DNA of 12,924 nucleotides from Yoonia sp. GTDB lineage: Bacteria; Pseudomonadota; Alphaproteobacteria; Rhodobacterales; Rhodobacteraceae. Positions 6,200-12,924 of this stretch are shown in pieces. Numbering within the stretch: position 1 is the first letter of the stretch; every line of letters begins with the position of its first letter. Under the pieces are notes generated by a model, which was not told where the DNA came from, ran no database searches, and saw only the letters and a program-made list of their open reading frames with translations. The DNA lies in contig JAHDGO010000029.1 in NCBI GenBank assembly GCA_020627605.1, positions 1 to 12,924 on the forward strand. Direction: 5' to 3'. Both the position numbers and the translations under genes were made by a program.

Positions 6200-7035
6200 C
6201 GCAGGATTTCGACGCCAAGCACGTTGTATTGTGTCCGCCCACCCCGGAATGCCAGACCGTCTATGGCCACAGTCGCGATGATCTCTGCGCCGACCCCGCT
6301 GGCCAGTGTTGCGTCAACCTCGATGGTGTAGACCGGCCCCTCAGTCCCGCTGAGCCAGATCGAGGCCGTGCCAAGCCGCGGCATCGACAGCCCGGCGCTG
6401 CGGCGCTCGATGATGGTGCTGACGTCGCTGGGCCCCATGCCGGGGATGGCTGCCAGCAGGCTGGCAGGTGCGGTGCTGGGGTTGATCTGTTCATCAATAT
6501 TATAGGTCGTCAGAACGCGCCGCGCCTGCAGACTGGCCGATTGCGGGAACCCCAGTTCCGTCAGCATCAGGGCGATTGAACGAAAGCCGCTTTGGGTGGT
6601 TTCGTCACCCCGTTGCGCAATGATCGCACGGGCGATTGTGACCGCGTCAAAGGCATCAATCCCGCTGCCATCACCCAAGGCCTGCAACGTCGGGCCCAGC
6701 AATTCGACGGGCGCCTGGTTGATATCAAGCTTGCCGCCTTCGTCGTAAATCCGGTAGGTGGCCTGCCCTTCGGCCATGCTGATTGTGAAGGGTGTGCCGT
6801 CACGCAGGCTGCGCACCCCATCCTCATCCGCCCTGCCAAGATCAGCCAGCGCCACATTCAGGGCGCTGCGGGCCAGTTCCACCGCGCGGCCGGTTTCGAC
6901 CTCGGCGCGGGTGGACAGCGCCGCCTGCCGCTGGGTCGCAAGATAACTCGCCGCCGCCAACAACATGCCCAGCGCCATCCACAGCACCGTCAGCAGGATA
7001 AATCCGCGCCAGGATGATCTGCCCAAGCCCGTCAC
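6196..7035 (-). CDS. gspK: T2SS minor pseudopilin GspK (tip of pseudopilus)
   Basis: GspK caps the pseudopilus tip with GspI and GspJ. Its prepilin leader ends at Gly-Phe (RG/FILLTVLWMALGMLL). Position 5 of the mature chain is Thr rather than the Glu found in other pseudopilins, which is the normal GspK hallmark. The soluble part contains YRIYDEGGKLDINQAP, the family's conserved D-x-x-G-K-x-[DN]-[IL]-N stretch, and a helix-hairpin-helix-like INPSTAPASLLAAIPGMG segment. Length is about 279 residues, somewhat shorter than enterobacterial GspK (about 320). I placed the start at GTG 7035, which fuses with the gspJ stop as GTGA and has GAGGA 12 nt upstream. A TTG at 7047 in the same frame is possible but sits directly on the ribosome site. 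It overlaps the downstream peptidase gene by 4 nt. Confidence 0.87.
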   Translation of the reverse strand: MTGLGRSSWRGFILLTVLWMALGMLLAAASYLATQRQAALSTRAEVETGRAVELARSALNVALADLGRADEDGVRSLRDGTPFTISMAEGQATYRIYDEGGKLDINQAPVELLGPTLQALGDGSGIDAFDAVTIARAIIAQRGDETTQSGFRSIALMLTELGFPQSASLQARRVLTTYNIDEQINPSTAPASLLAAIPGMGPSDVSTIIERRSAGLSMPRLGTASIWLSGTEGPVYTIEVDATLASGVGAEIIATVAIDGLAFRGGRTQYNVLGVEILR

Positions 7036-7700
7036 CTGACAACACAATCCTCATTCTCCAGACCGGCAATGCCGGCCTGCGACACGCAAGAGGCACTGTG
7101 CGTGGCTGGCATCTGTGCGACGATCATGCGCTCTGATCCTGCCTCGACCGCAACGGCAGAGGGCAGACCCTGTTCCGGCAAAGGTTCGTAAGTCCATGTC
7201 CCTTGGCCAACCGGACCCGGTGGCGCGAAATAATAGATCAGGCTCAGCGGTGCGGCTGTGACGATCACGGTGCTTTCCTGCGCGTTTTCGTCTGCCTGCC
7301 GCACATCGCGAATGTCAAAATGGCGCGAGGCGGACAGCGTGTTCAATTCCCCGTCGCGGGTGATATCGAGGCTGATCATGACGGGGCGATCACTGCGGAT
7401 CGTCCCATCGTCGATGATCAGGCGCATCTGCACCGGTGTTCCGGCAAACCGGCCCACAACACCGTCATACCCCTGCGTTGTCCCAGACCCGGCCCATGCC
7501 TGCAGAACCCGCCGCGCGGTCAGCCAGTCGGCCGCGTCTTCTTGCACATCATCAAACTGCATGGCCGTATGCCGCAGACCCCAGGTTGCGCTGGTCATCA
7601 GTGCCAGTGTCAATGCCGCCACCGTCAGGGCGACTAGCGCCTCTGTGAGGACGAGCCCGCGATTGCGGGACCGTTTGCGATATCTGCGCGCCAGCCTCAT
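7032..7700 (-). CDS. gspJ: T2SS minor pseudopilin GspJ
   Basis: GspJ is part of the GspI-J-K tip complex of the pseudopilus. The 222-residue protein starts with a very basic leader (MRLARRYRKRSRNRG), cleaved at Gly before LVLTEALVALTVAALTL, which has the required Glu at mature position 5 and a single transmembrane helix. The long periplasmic domain contains MQFDDVQEDAADWLTARRVLQAW, the region after the helix typical of GspJ (conserved residues around the D/W positions). The length fits the family. The ATG at 7700 overlaps the gspI stop in an ATGA, and its own stop overlaps the gspK start. Assignment as J rather than H or I rests on length and on its position between I and K. Confidence 0.85.
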   Translation of the reverse strand: MRLARRYRKRSRNRGLVLTEALVALTVAALTLALMTSATWGLRHTAMQFDDVQEDAADWLTARRVLQAWAGSGTTQGYDGVVGRFAGTPVQMRLIIDDGTIRSDRPVMISLDITRDGELNTLSASRHFDIRDVRQADENAQESTVIVTAAPLSLIYYFAPPGPVGQGTWTYEPLPEQGLPSAVAVEAGSERMIVAQMPATHSASCVSQAGIAGLENEDCVVR

Positions 7701-8098
7701 AGCGGGGTCTGCGCATATCGAATGCCGCGCAGGACCAGCGGATTGCCCTCGGGCTGCACCGCCGCCACGCTGACATATATATACAGTAACTCGCCGCCAC
7801 GCACCGGACCCAGCGCCATGTCAGCCGTCCCGGTGTCGGCAATCGTCAAGGTCCAGTCCAGGCCCCGGCTGTTACCATTATCCTGCAACCCGTTGCGCAC
7901 CGGGATATCAACGCCAACACGATCAAGGACTTGCGTCGCGACCAGCATTTGTTCGGCCTGCCAGCCCGCGCGCTGTTCCATGAAGGCACCCTGCGACAGG
8001 GCCTGATAGAAACCGACGACACTCAATGTGGCCACCGCAAGCGCGACAAGCGCCTCGATCAGGGTGAACCCTTTGTCTCTGCGGCGGCGGAACATCAT
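7697..8098 (-). CDS. gspI: T2SS minor pseudopilin GspI
   Basis: GspI is the minor pseudopilin that nucleates the tip complex. It has 133 residues: leader MMFRRRRDKG, then the N-methylation-type helix FTLIEALVALAVATLSVVGF with Glu5. The C-terminal half contains GLDWTLTIAD and an LLYIYVSVA strand, matching the small alpha/beta domain of GspI, where a W-x-(L/I/V) pattern is usual. The start at 8098 overlaps the gspH stop as ATGA. A second ATG follows immediately, so the first residue is uncertain by one. Confidence 0.86.
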   Translation of the reverse strand: MMFRRRRDKGFTLIEALVALAVATLSVVGFYQALSQGAFMEQRAGWQAEQMLVATQVLDRVGVDIPVRNGLQDNGNSRGLDWTLTIADTGTADMALGPVRGGELLYIYVSVAAVQPEGNPLVLRGIRYAQTPL

Positions 8099-8523
8099 TC
8101 CGCTGTCCTGACCTGTCCGGTCAGCCAGTCGACACCAACGGTGCGCGACAGCTCTCCGGCGACAAGTTGCAGGGACAGCCCGTCACTTTCACCAGAAGGG
8201 CGGATAACAATCCGGGCAGAGGGTGTTGGGCTCTCCACCCCGCGACCAAAGACAACGGTTTGTGTGGGTGTGGACAGGCTGCGGTCTGTTTGTGAGTAAG
8301 TCACCTCGACCGGCTGGCCGGTTTCGGCTGCTTGCAGGCGGGCCTGTTGCAGTGCCAGTGCTATGGCCGCCACATCATTTTCCAACTGTCCACGATCAGT
8401 GCGGCCCAGCGCCATGATCGACACGGTGCCGATCAGCACGACAATGGCCACTGTGACCAAAACCTCGACCGTGGCAAAGCCGTGCCCGCGCCGCGACCTG
8501 CGCCGTGATCTAGCCTTCCACAT
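8095..8523 (-). CDS. gspH: T2SS minor pseudopilin GspH
   Basis: GspH is thought to link the pseudopilus tip to the GspG shaft. About 142 residues from ATG 8523: leader MWKARSRRRSRRGHG, then FATVEVLVTVAIVVLIGTVS with Glu5 and the hydrophobic assembly helix. The region LENDVAAIALALQQARLQAAETGQPV is the characteristic GspH/FimT stretch (a helix ending in Q-A-R-x-x-A followed by G-x-x-[VI]), and the rest is beta-rich. The start lies inside gspG (14-nt overlap). An in-frame ATG six bases earlier (8529) is equally possible and neither has a clear ribosome site, consistent with coupling to gspG translation. Confidence 0.87.
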   Translation of the reverse strand: MWKARSRRRSRRGHGFATVEVLVTVAIVVLIGTVSIMALGRTDRGQLENDVAAIALALQQARLQAAETGQPVEVTYSQTDRSLSTPTQTVVFGRGVESPTPSARIVIRPSGESDGLSLQLVAGELSRTVGVDWLTGQVRTAE

Positions 8524-8947
8524 CTGCATCGACGCCGCTGCCACCGGGCTGCCCGTCAGCACCCAATGACGTCACGCTGACCTGTCCATCCTCAAGCGCG
8601 TAAAGATACGCCCCGCCCCATGGGTCAGCTGGCAGATTGCCATCACGCAGATAGGGGCCAGCCCAGCCGGGCACAGTGGTCGGATCGGCAATCAGGGCAT
8701 TCAGGCCTTCCTGTTCGGTCGGATAACGGCCCGTTTCGATCAGGAAGATATCAAGCGCGCTGCGCAATTGCGCGATCTGCGCCTCTGCGGCGCTGACCCG
8801 CGAATTCTGCAACTGACGGATCGCCCCGGTGCCCACCAGACCGATAAGCAGCCCGACAATGGCAACCACGACCAGCATCTCGACCAGTGAAAAACCGGCA
8901 CTCGCCGGACGGCGGCGGCGTCTGCGCTGCTTAGAAAGAAATCGCAT
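8510..8947 (-). CDS. gspG: T2SS major pseudopilin GspG
   Basis: GspG polymerises into the pseudopilus shaft. From ATG 8947 it has 145 residues: leader MRFLSKQRRRRRRPASAG, then FSLVEMLVVVAIVGLLIG with Glu5. Family landmarks follow: ALDIFLIETGRYPTEQEGL, then GWAGPYLRDGNLPADPWGGAYLY, and the calcium-binding C-terminal loop LGADGQPGGSGVDADV. The last is nearly the textbook GspG ending, making G rather than H/I/J secure. An upstream in-frame ATG (8977) would give an overlong leader. The chosen start is inside the end of gspF (17-nt overlap). The six consecutive arginines in the leader are noteworthy. Confidence 0.95.
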   Translation of the reverse strand: MRFLSKQRRRRRRPASAGFSLVEMLVVVAIVGLLIGLVGTGAIRQLQNSRVSAAEAQIAQLRSALDIFLIETGRYPTEQEGLNALIADPTTVPGWAGPYLRDGNLPADPWGGAYLYALEDGQVSVTSLGADGQPGGSGVDADVEG

Positions 8948-10160
8948 TGACGGATACAATGGCTGAAAACAAGGCATAGAGGCTTACTCCGATCATCAGG
9001 CCGACACCTACAATAAGTGCGGGCTGGAATAGTAGCAAAAACCGTTCCAGATCGCGGTCGGCGGATTCACGCATGTCGGCCGACGTCCGGCTGATCATCC
9101 CGCCCAGATCGCCAGCCTCTTCGCCGATGCGGATCATTTCAATGGACTCGCGCGGCAACAGACCCGTCGCGCGCAGGGCAAGCGACAGTGACGTACCGCT
9201 TTCGACCTGCTGTGTGACATCCTGCATTCGGGTCTTGACCAGCCCGGCAGGCGCGCTGCCGGTGACGACCCGCAAGGCACCACTGAGGGTGATTTCACGG
9301 CTCAGAAGTGCGCCCAGCACATGCAGCAAGAGCATCATCTGATTGCGCAGCACCAGGTTGCGGATCAGGGGAATGCGATTGCCAAATCGCATCAGCATCG
9401 CCCCCAGCAGACCGCGCCGTGCGGCGATATAGGTCATCAGCCCCAGTCCGATCACAGTCAATGCAATGACCGGCCAAAGTGCCGACAAGGCCCCCGATAC
9501 CGCAAACACCATACGGCCCATCGCCGGAACCAGCTCCATCCGGTCTGCCACGAGAGGGCGAAACTGCGGGATGATCGCAACCATGATCAGTCCGACAGAC
9601 AGCAGCGCGACGATCAGCAGAATGCCGGGATAAAGAAGCCCGGTCAGAATGCGCCTGCGCGTGGCCAGCCTGTTCTGCATGATGTCTGCCGCCGTCGATA
9701 GCGCGCTGGACATATCGCCTGACACCTCTGCCGCGTTGATCAGCGACAGCGTCACCGGATCATTCAGCCCGGCAGTGTCCTGCAAGGCCTGCGACAAGGG
9801 TGCACCTTCGCGCAAACGGTCGCGGGCCTGACGCGCCGCACGCGAGATCGCATCATTTCCGCCATCGCCAATGATGGCCAGCGCACGCTCTGACTGGATT
9901 TGCCGTCCGGACAATTTGGCAAGCCGCACCAGCATATCGGTTGTCTGGCGTGCGTTCAGCGGTCCGGTTGCGGCGCGCGTCCGGCTGGTCGCTGCAGGCT
10001 GTGTGCTGCCATCGGCGATGTCCATGCGGATCGGAAACAGCCCCTGTTCGCGCAGCACCCGCATGGCGTCGCGTTGGTCGGTGCCACGCACATGCCCGGA
10101 CTGCCGGGTCCCCGCAGCGTCGCGTGCGGTGTAACTGAATGTCTTTTGTGCCTGTTCCAC
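8931..10160 (-). CDS. gspF: T2SS inner-membrane platform protein GspF
   Basis: GspF is the polytopic platform protein that couples GspE ATPase motion to pseudopilus growth. The 409-residue product has the N-terminal FSYTARDAAG.RQSGHVRG segment (about 8-26), then two repeated cytoplasmic helical T2SSF domains, each with the acidic signature (AAEVSGDM near 142 and IGEEAGDLG near 347). Hydrophobic segments lie at about 170-195, 220-245 and 375-402. The length matches the family (about 400). It starts with GTG at 10160, which has AGGGG 8 nt upstream and lies 11 nt after the gspE stop. Its 3' end overlaps the gspG start. Confidence 0.94.
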   Translation of the reverse strand: MEQAQKTFSYTARDAAGTRQSGHVRGTDQRDAMRVLREQGLFPIRMDIADGSTQPAATSRTRAATGPLNARQTTDMLVRLAKLSGRQIQSERALAIIGDGGNDAISRAARQARDRLREGAPLSQALQDTAGLNDPVTLSLINAAEVSGDMSSALSTAADIMQNRLATRRRILTGLLYPGILLIVALLSVGLIMVAIIPQFRPLVADRMELVPAMGRMVFAVSGALSALWPVIALTVIGLGLMTYIAARRGLLGAMLMRFGNRIPLIRNLVLRNQMMLLLHVLGALLSREITLSGALRVVTGSAPAGLVKTRMQDVTQQVESGTSLSLALRATGLLPRESIEMIRIGEEAGDLGGMISRTSADMRESADRDLERFLLLFQPALIVGVGLMIGVSLYALFSAIVSVNAISF

Positions 10161-10171
10161 CTGAACCGCCC

Positions 10172-11860
10172 CTAAAAGGACTTCACCCCGAGCACGCGCA
10201 TGACCTCTTCCAGTGTGGTCTGCCCTTCGCCGATCATGCGGACACCCTCTGATGCCAATGTCCGCAGACCTTTGCCGCGTGACGTACCGGCAGCGGCCAG
10301 TTCTTCTGGCTCAAGTGCCTCGAACAGCGCGACGCGCCCGCGAAAACCTGTCTGATTACAGGCGTCACACCCGACAGAGCGCATGAGGTTCCAGCTGTCG
10401 GGCGACGTCTGCTGACCGGTCCGCTGGTCCAGACGCGCAAAAAGATCGCGGGTCTTTGGATGTTTCTGCAGGTCAATCGGCTGCGCGCAATGCTGGCAGA
10501 CACGCCGGACCAGACGTTGTGCCGCCACAAGACGTACCACTGATTTCATCAGATAGTCGGGCACACCCAGATCAATCAGACGGGTGGCGGCATCAACTGC
10601 GCTGTTCGTATGCAGGGTCGAGAAGACAAGGTGACCGGTCATGGCCGCCCGGACAGCCAATTCGGCAGTCTCGCTGTCACGAATCTCGCCCACCATAATC
10701 ACGTCAGGGTCATGTCGCAGCACGGTGCGCAAGGCGGCGGCGAAGGTCCAGCCAAGCTCTGCGTTGACCTCGATCTGTTGCAGACCGGGCGTTTGAATCT
10801 CAACGGGGTTTTCGATTGTCACGATCTTGCGGCGACTGTCGTTCAGCGCGTTCATCGCCGCATGCAGTGTCGTCGTCTTACCGCTGCCGGTGGGACCAGT
10901 GACAAGAATCAGACCGTTTGGTTGCTTGATCGCCGTACCAAGCCGCTTTGACACATGTGCCGGCAGATGCAGATCTTCCAGCTTGGACAGGCCTTCAAGG
11001 TTGTCCAGCAGACGCAGTACAATCGCCTCGCCATGGATCATCGGTGCGCTGGCGACGCGCATGTCAATCTCGCGCCCGGACAGCCGCTGGCGGATGCGTC
11101 CGTCCTGCGGCAGGCGGCGTTCGCTGATATCCATGCCTGCCAAAATCTTCAGCCGTGACACGACACCTTCGTAGATACCTGCCGCCGGGCTTTGCACCTC
11201 GACCAGTTCACCATCGACGCGCAGCCGCACCCGTGCGCCGGGATCAGCCGGTTCCAGGTGAATATCGGTTGCCCGCATTTCGATGGCCGCATCAAACAAC
11301 GTGTCCAGATAGCGCACGGTGGGGGCGTTATTGGCCAGTTCGGTCAGCCTGTCAGTGTCCAGATCAAGCCCGTCAGCACCAGCAACAGCCAGTTTGGTGT
11401 CATCGTCATCACCGGCCGACACCGCCGGACCCCGCGCCATGGCCGTTTCAATATCGCGGTCGGTCGCGATGCCAATTTGCAGGGTGCTGCCAAAAATCAT
11501 ATCGAGCGCGGCCAGCGCGCTTTCATCAAAAGGATCGGCAACAGCAAAAACCGCACGGTCCTCATTAATCTCGACCGGTGCAATCGCAGCCCGGCGCAGA
11601 TAGTCAGACGACAGGCGATCATCCTGTGGAATACGCTCTGGCATTTGATCAAGCGTGATCAATGCGCAGTTCAGATGCGCCGCACAGGCCCGCGCCCATT
11701 CCTTTTGCGAGATCAGCCCAAGACGGTCCAGCACAGCGCGGACAGGCTGCCCCGTTGCCGCGGCTGCATCGCTGACCTTGGCAAGATCCTGATCGGTAAG
11801 TGTTCCGTTCTCAAAGAAAATTGCGGGTACGCGGCCACGCATGGTGGTGTCTTGAAGCAC
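10172..11860 (-). CDS. gspE: T2SS assembly ATPase GspE
   Basis: GspE is the cytoplasmic hexameric ATPase that powers pseudopilus assembly. Counting from GTG 11860 it has 562 residues. The N-terminal domain (about 10-150) is of the T2SSE_N type that normally docks on GspL. The motor domain has Walker A GPTGSGKT (322-329), the DPDVIMVGEIRD Asp/Walker B region (384-395) and the His box GHLVFSTLHTN (409-419). A C-terminal zinc module carries two CxxC pairs, C455/C458 and C498/C501, diagnostic of GspE/PilB-type proteins. I chose the GTG because GAGGT lies exactly 8 nt upstream (11873-11869). The frame stays open further upstream to 12073, but that part is intergenic-like. It is the first gene of the operon and diverges from the exported-protein gene at 12190. 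Confidence 0.94.
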   Translation of the reverse strand: MLQDTTMRGRVPAIFFENGTLTDQDLAKVSDAAAATGQPVRAVLDRLGLISQKEWARACAAHLNCALITLDQMPERIPQDDRLSSDYLRRAAIAPVEINEDRAVFAVADPFDESALAALDMIFGSTLQIGIATDRDIETAMARGPAVSAGDDDDTKLAVAGADGLDLDTDRLTELANNAPTVRYLDTLFDAAIEMRATDIHLEPADPGARVRLRVDGELVEVQSPAAGIYEGVVSRLKILAGMDISERRLPQDGRIRQRLSGREIDMRVASAPMIHGEAIVLRLLDNLEGLSKLEDLHLPAHVSKRLGTAIKQPNGLILVTGPTGSGKTTTLHAAMNALNDSRRKIVTIENPVEIQTPGLQQIEVNAELGWTFAAALRTVLRHDPDVIMVGEIRDSETAELAVRAAMTGHLVFSTLHTNSAVDAATRLIDLGVPDYLMKSVVRLVAAQRLVRRVCQHCAQPIDLQKHPKTRDLFARLDQRTGQQTSPDSWNLMRSVGCDACNQTGFRGRVALFEALEPEELAAAGTSRGKGLRTLASEGVRMIGEGQTTLEEVMRVLGVKSF

Positions 11861-12189
11861 GGCGATTGACCTCAATTCGTGGGCAGTGCCACCTGCCGGG
11901 TGTGATTCTTTGCCTTGCGCATAACAGTAGTCGGTCTTACACGGCAAAATCCATGGCAATTGTGGCAGGAATCTGCCGGTTTTGACGCGGTTTGGCGCCC
12001 AAACGGGCAAGAAGGTGGCGAGTGTTCGCAAATTGGCAACGGTGGTAAGCGTTTTCACGCCTATTCGCGTCAAAACAATGGATCGGGTTGATTCCGTTAA
12101 TTTTTTTGACGCAATTGGGTTTCACATTGATTTTATACGCGTCGGCCTGATTCCGCAGGTTGGCACTATCCAAAGCAGAGAGCACCGAA
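11861..12189. promoter_or_regulatory. Divergent intergenic region between gspE and the exported-protein gene
   Basis: This 329-bp gene-free stretch should hold the promoters of both the gsp operon and the gene at 12190. It contains a 26-bp imperfect inverted repeat (12051-12076), repeated GACGC(G) elements, a perfect GTTTGG-CGC-CCAAAC hairpin (11990-12004) and a small GGCAG-GAAT-CTGCC hairpin (11964-11977). A possible plus-strand -35 TTGACG (12106-12111) has only poor -10 candidates near 12129-12137 (TTTATA at 20 bp spacing). No convincing gspE promoter could be assigned. The gspE ribosome site GAGGT is at 11873-11869. Confidence 0.5.
12051..12076. repeat. Imperfect inverted repeat, possible operator
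   Basis: GTTTTCACGC (12051-12060) and GCGTCAAAAC (12067-12076) are inverted copies with one mismatch (9 of 10 pairs) around a 6-bp AT-rich spacer. The arm sequence TTTTGACGC also appears at 11980-11988 and 12104-12112 outside the repeat. Such symmetry in a divergent promoter region is typical of a dimeric regulator site. It is not followed by a T-run, so it is unlikely to be a terminator. Confidence 0.45.
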
Positions 12190-12924
12190 ATGAAAGTTGA
12201 TAACGCCCGCTTGCTCGTAATCGCGCCACTTCTTCTGTCAGGGATGGCAACAAGTGCCATCGCCCAGGAAGCCGCCGTTGCAGGCTCAGCAGTTATTGCA
12301 GACAGTCAGTTGATTGCTGCTTCGGTTGAGAGTGAATCCGTTTCCATTCAGGTCAAAGTCGCCGTCGCCAATGACGGAACCTTTGTTTTCGCAACACCCG
12401 CAGACAATCAGCTGTCCCTTTCGGTTGATGGCACCTCTGTTCTGACCGTCCCAGCAGGTGGCAACGCCGCTGACGAACCGTTTCGTGTGCTGACGTCACT
12501 GACCGAAGGTGACCACACGCTGACGATTGAAGGTCCCGACCTGCGCATTGAACAGGTCGCACGTATTTCCTTTTATGGATTGGGTGAAAGCCCTGTCAGC
12601 CTGGCAAATGCCGCCGAACTGACCGAAACCACGCAGACCGTCACAAATGAAGTGACCGCGATGACGCGTGAAACGCCAGATGACTCTGCACCGCAAGCCA
12701 TCATCATTGATGGTGTTGCCGCAGATCCGGCACCCGTCATGCGGACGTCTTCCGCGATCAGCCGGAATGATATCGTTCCTACTGGCAAGGGCACCGTGGA
12801 AAGGGACCGCACCGGCGGTATCTTCCGCCGTTCGGTTGAAAACGCAATTGAGGTCGTTCAGCGGGCTGCGTCTGGCGATATGGCGCCTGATTCACCTACG
12901 TCACCGCCGCCTCCACCACCGCCG
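12190..12924 (+). CDS. Exported protein of unknown function, polyproline tract at window edge (3' incomplete)
   Basis: I do not recognise this gene. The visible 245 residues begin with a clear Sec signal peptide (MKVDNARLLVIAPLLLSGMA, then cleavage after AIA at 23-25). A probable beta-rich region follows (about 45-130; alternating hydrophobic residues, for example VSIQVKVAVANDGTFVFAT and GDHTLTIEGPDLRI). Then comes a Thr/Glu/Asp-rich linker (about 130-200), a short possible helix (SVENAIEVVQRAAS) and a run of seven prolines (239-245) written with mixed CCG/CCT/CCA codons, followed by the window edge. There are no cysteines in the visible part. The ATG has GAGAG 7 nt upstream (12178-12182). 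The frame is open to the last base, so the protein is longer, and the proline run looks like a linker into another domain. Its position divergent from gspE makes it a candidate T2SS substrate or accessory factor, by inference only. Confidence 0.75.
   Translation, partial: MKVDNARLLVIAPLLLSGMATSAIAQEAAVAGSAVIADSQLIAASVESESVSIQVKVAVANDGTFVFATPADNQLSLSVDGTSVLTVPAGGNAADEPFRVLTSLTEGDHTLTIEGPDLRIEQVARISFYGLGESPVSLANAAELTETTQTVTNEVTAMTRETPDDSAPQAIIIDGVAADPAPVMRTSSAISRNDIVPTGKGTVERDRTGGIFRRSVENAIEVVQRAASGDMAPDSPTSPPPPPPP

Noticed and set aside
11990..12004. GTTTGG-CGC-CCAAAC hairpin considered as a terminator
   Set aside because: Only a 6-bp stem with no following T-run in either direction, and placed between divergent genes where no terminator is needed.
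11861..12073. In-frame 5' extension of gspE (71 residues) back to 12073
   Set aside because: The extension resembles no GspE N-terminus and covers the inverted repeats. GTG 11860 has an ideal GAGGT ribosome site 8 nt upstream.
12353..12812. Minus-strand open frames opposite the exported-protein gene
   Set aside because: The plus-strand frame has a signal peptide, ribosome site and coherent coding pattern to the window edge. The opposite frames do not.
1..12924. tRNA, rRNA, CRISPR arrays, insertion sequences, phage genes, attachment sites
   Set aside because: No cloverleaf-like sequence, regular repeat-spacer pattern, transposase or integrase, or terminal inverted repeats with target duplications were seen.

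Overview
The window (about 57-60% G+C by eye, with tightly packed operons) looks like an alphaproteobacterium of the Rhodobacterales / marine roseobacter type that makes bacteriochlorophyll. The evidence is one edge of a photosynthesis gene cluster: the start of bchF, and the regulator pair ppaA (aerR) and ppsR (crtJ). The predicted proteins resemble those of aerobic anoxygenic phototrophs and purple non-sulfur bacteria, but the species cannot be named from this sequence.

Layout. (1) 1-376, minus strand: bchF, cut off by the window edge. (2) 377-648: divergent control region with two strong TGT-N12-ACA PpsR boxes, each overlapping a TTGACA -35 element, one facing bchF and one facing ppaA. (3) 649-2909, plus strand: ppaA then ppsR. 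(4) 2944-2973: a GC-rich hairpin shared as terminator by the convergent ppsR and gspD. (5) 11860 down to 2992, minus strand: a type II secretion (T2SS) operon transcribed gspE-F-G-H-I-J-K, a short prepilin peptidase (gspO-like), then gspD. The genes from gspF to the peptidase overlap or use stop/start fusions. gspD is separated by about 80 bp. (6) 11861-12189: an AT-richer divergent intergenic region with a 26-bp imperfect inverted repeat and repeated GACGC(G) elements. (7) 12190 to the end, plus strand: the start of an unrecognised exported protein that runs into a polyproline tract at the window edge.

How it works together. PpsR is the aerobic repressor of pigment genes, and PpaA/AerR is its B12-type antirepressor or modulator. 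The sites in front of both bchF and ppaA suggest that the regulators control pigment synthesis and themselves from one shared region. The T2SS operon encodes the ATPase (E), inner-membrane platform (F), major pseudopilin (G), minor pseudopilins (H, I, J, K), pseudopilin-processing peptidase (O) and outer-membrane secretin (D).

The most unusual point is the secretion system. No gspC, gspL or gspM is present in the window. The secretin is predicted to be its own lipoprotein, and its C-terminus carries a Pro/Ala linker and a SPOR-like (peptidoglycan-binding) domain where the pilotin-binding S-domain would normally be. The peptidase lacks the N-terminal methyltransferase part. Together these suggest a reduced, differently anchored T2SS, possibly serving the divergent exported protein; that last link is inference. 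PpsR has only one cysteine, which bears on how it senses redox state.
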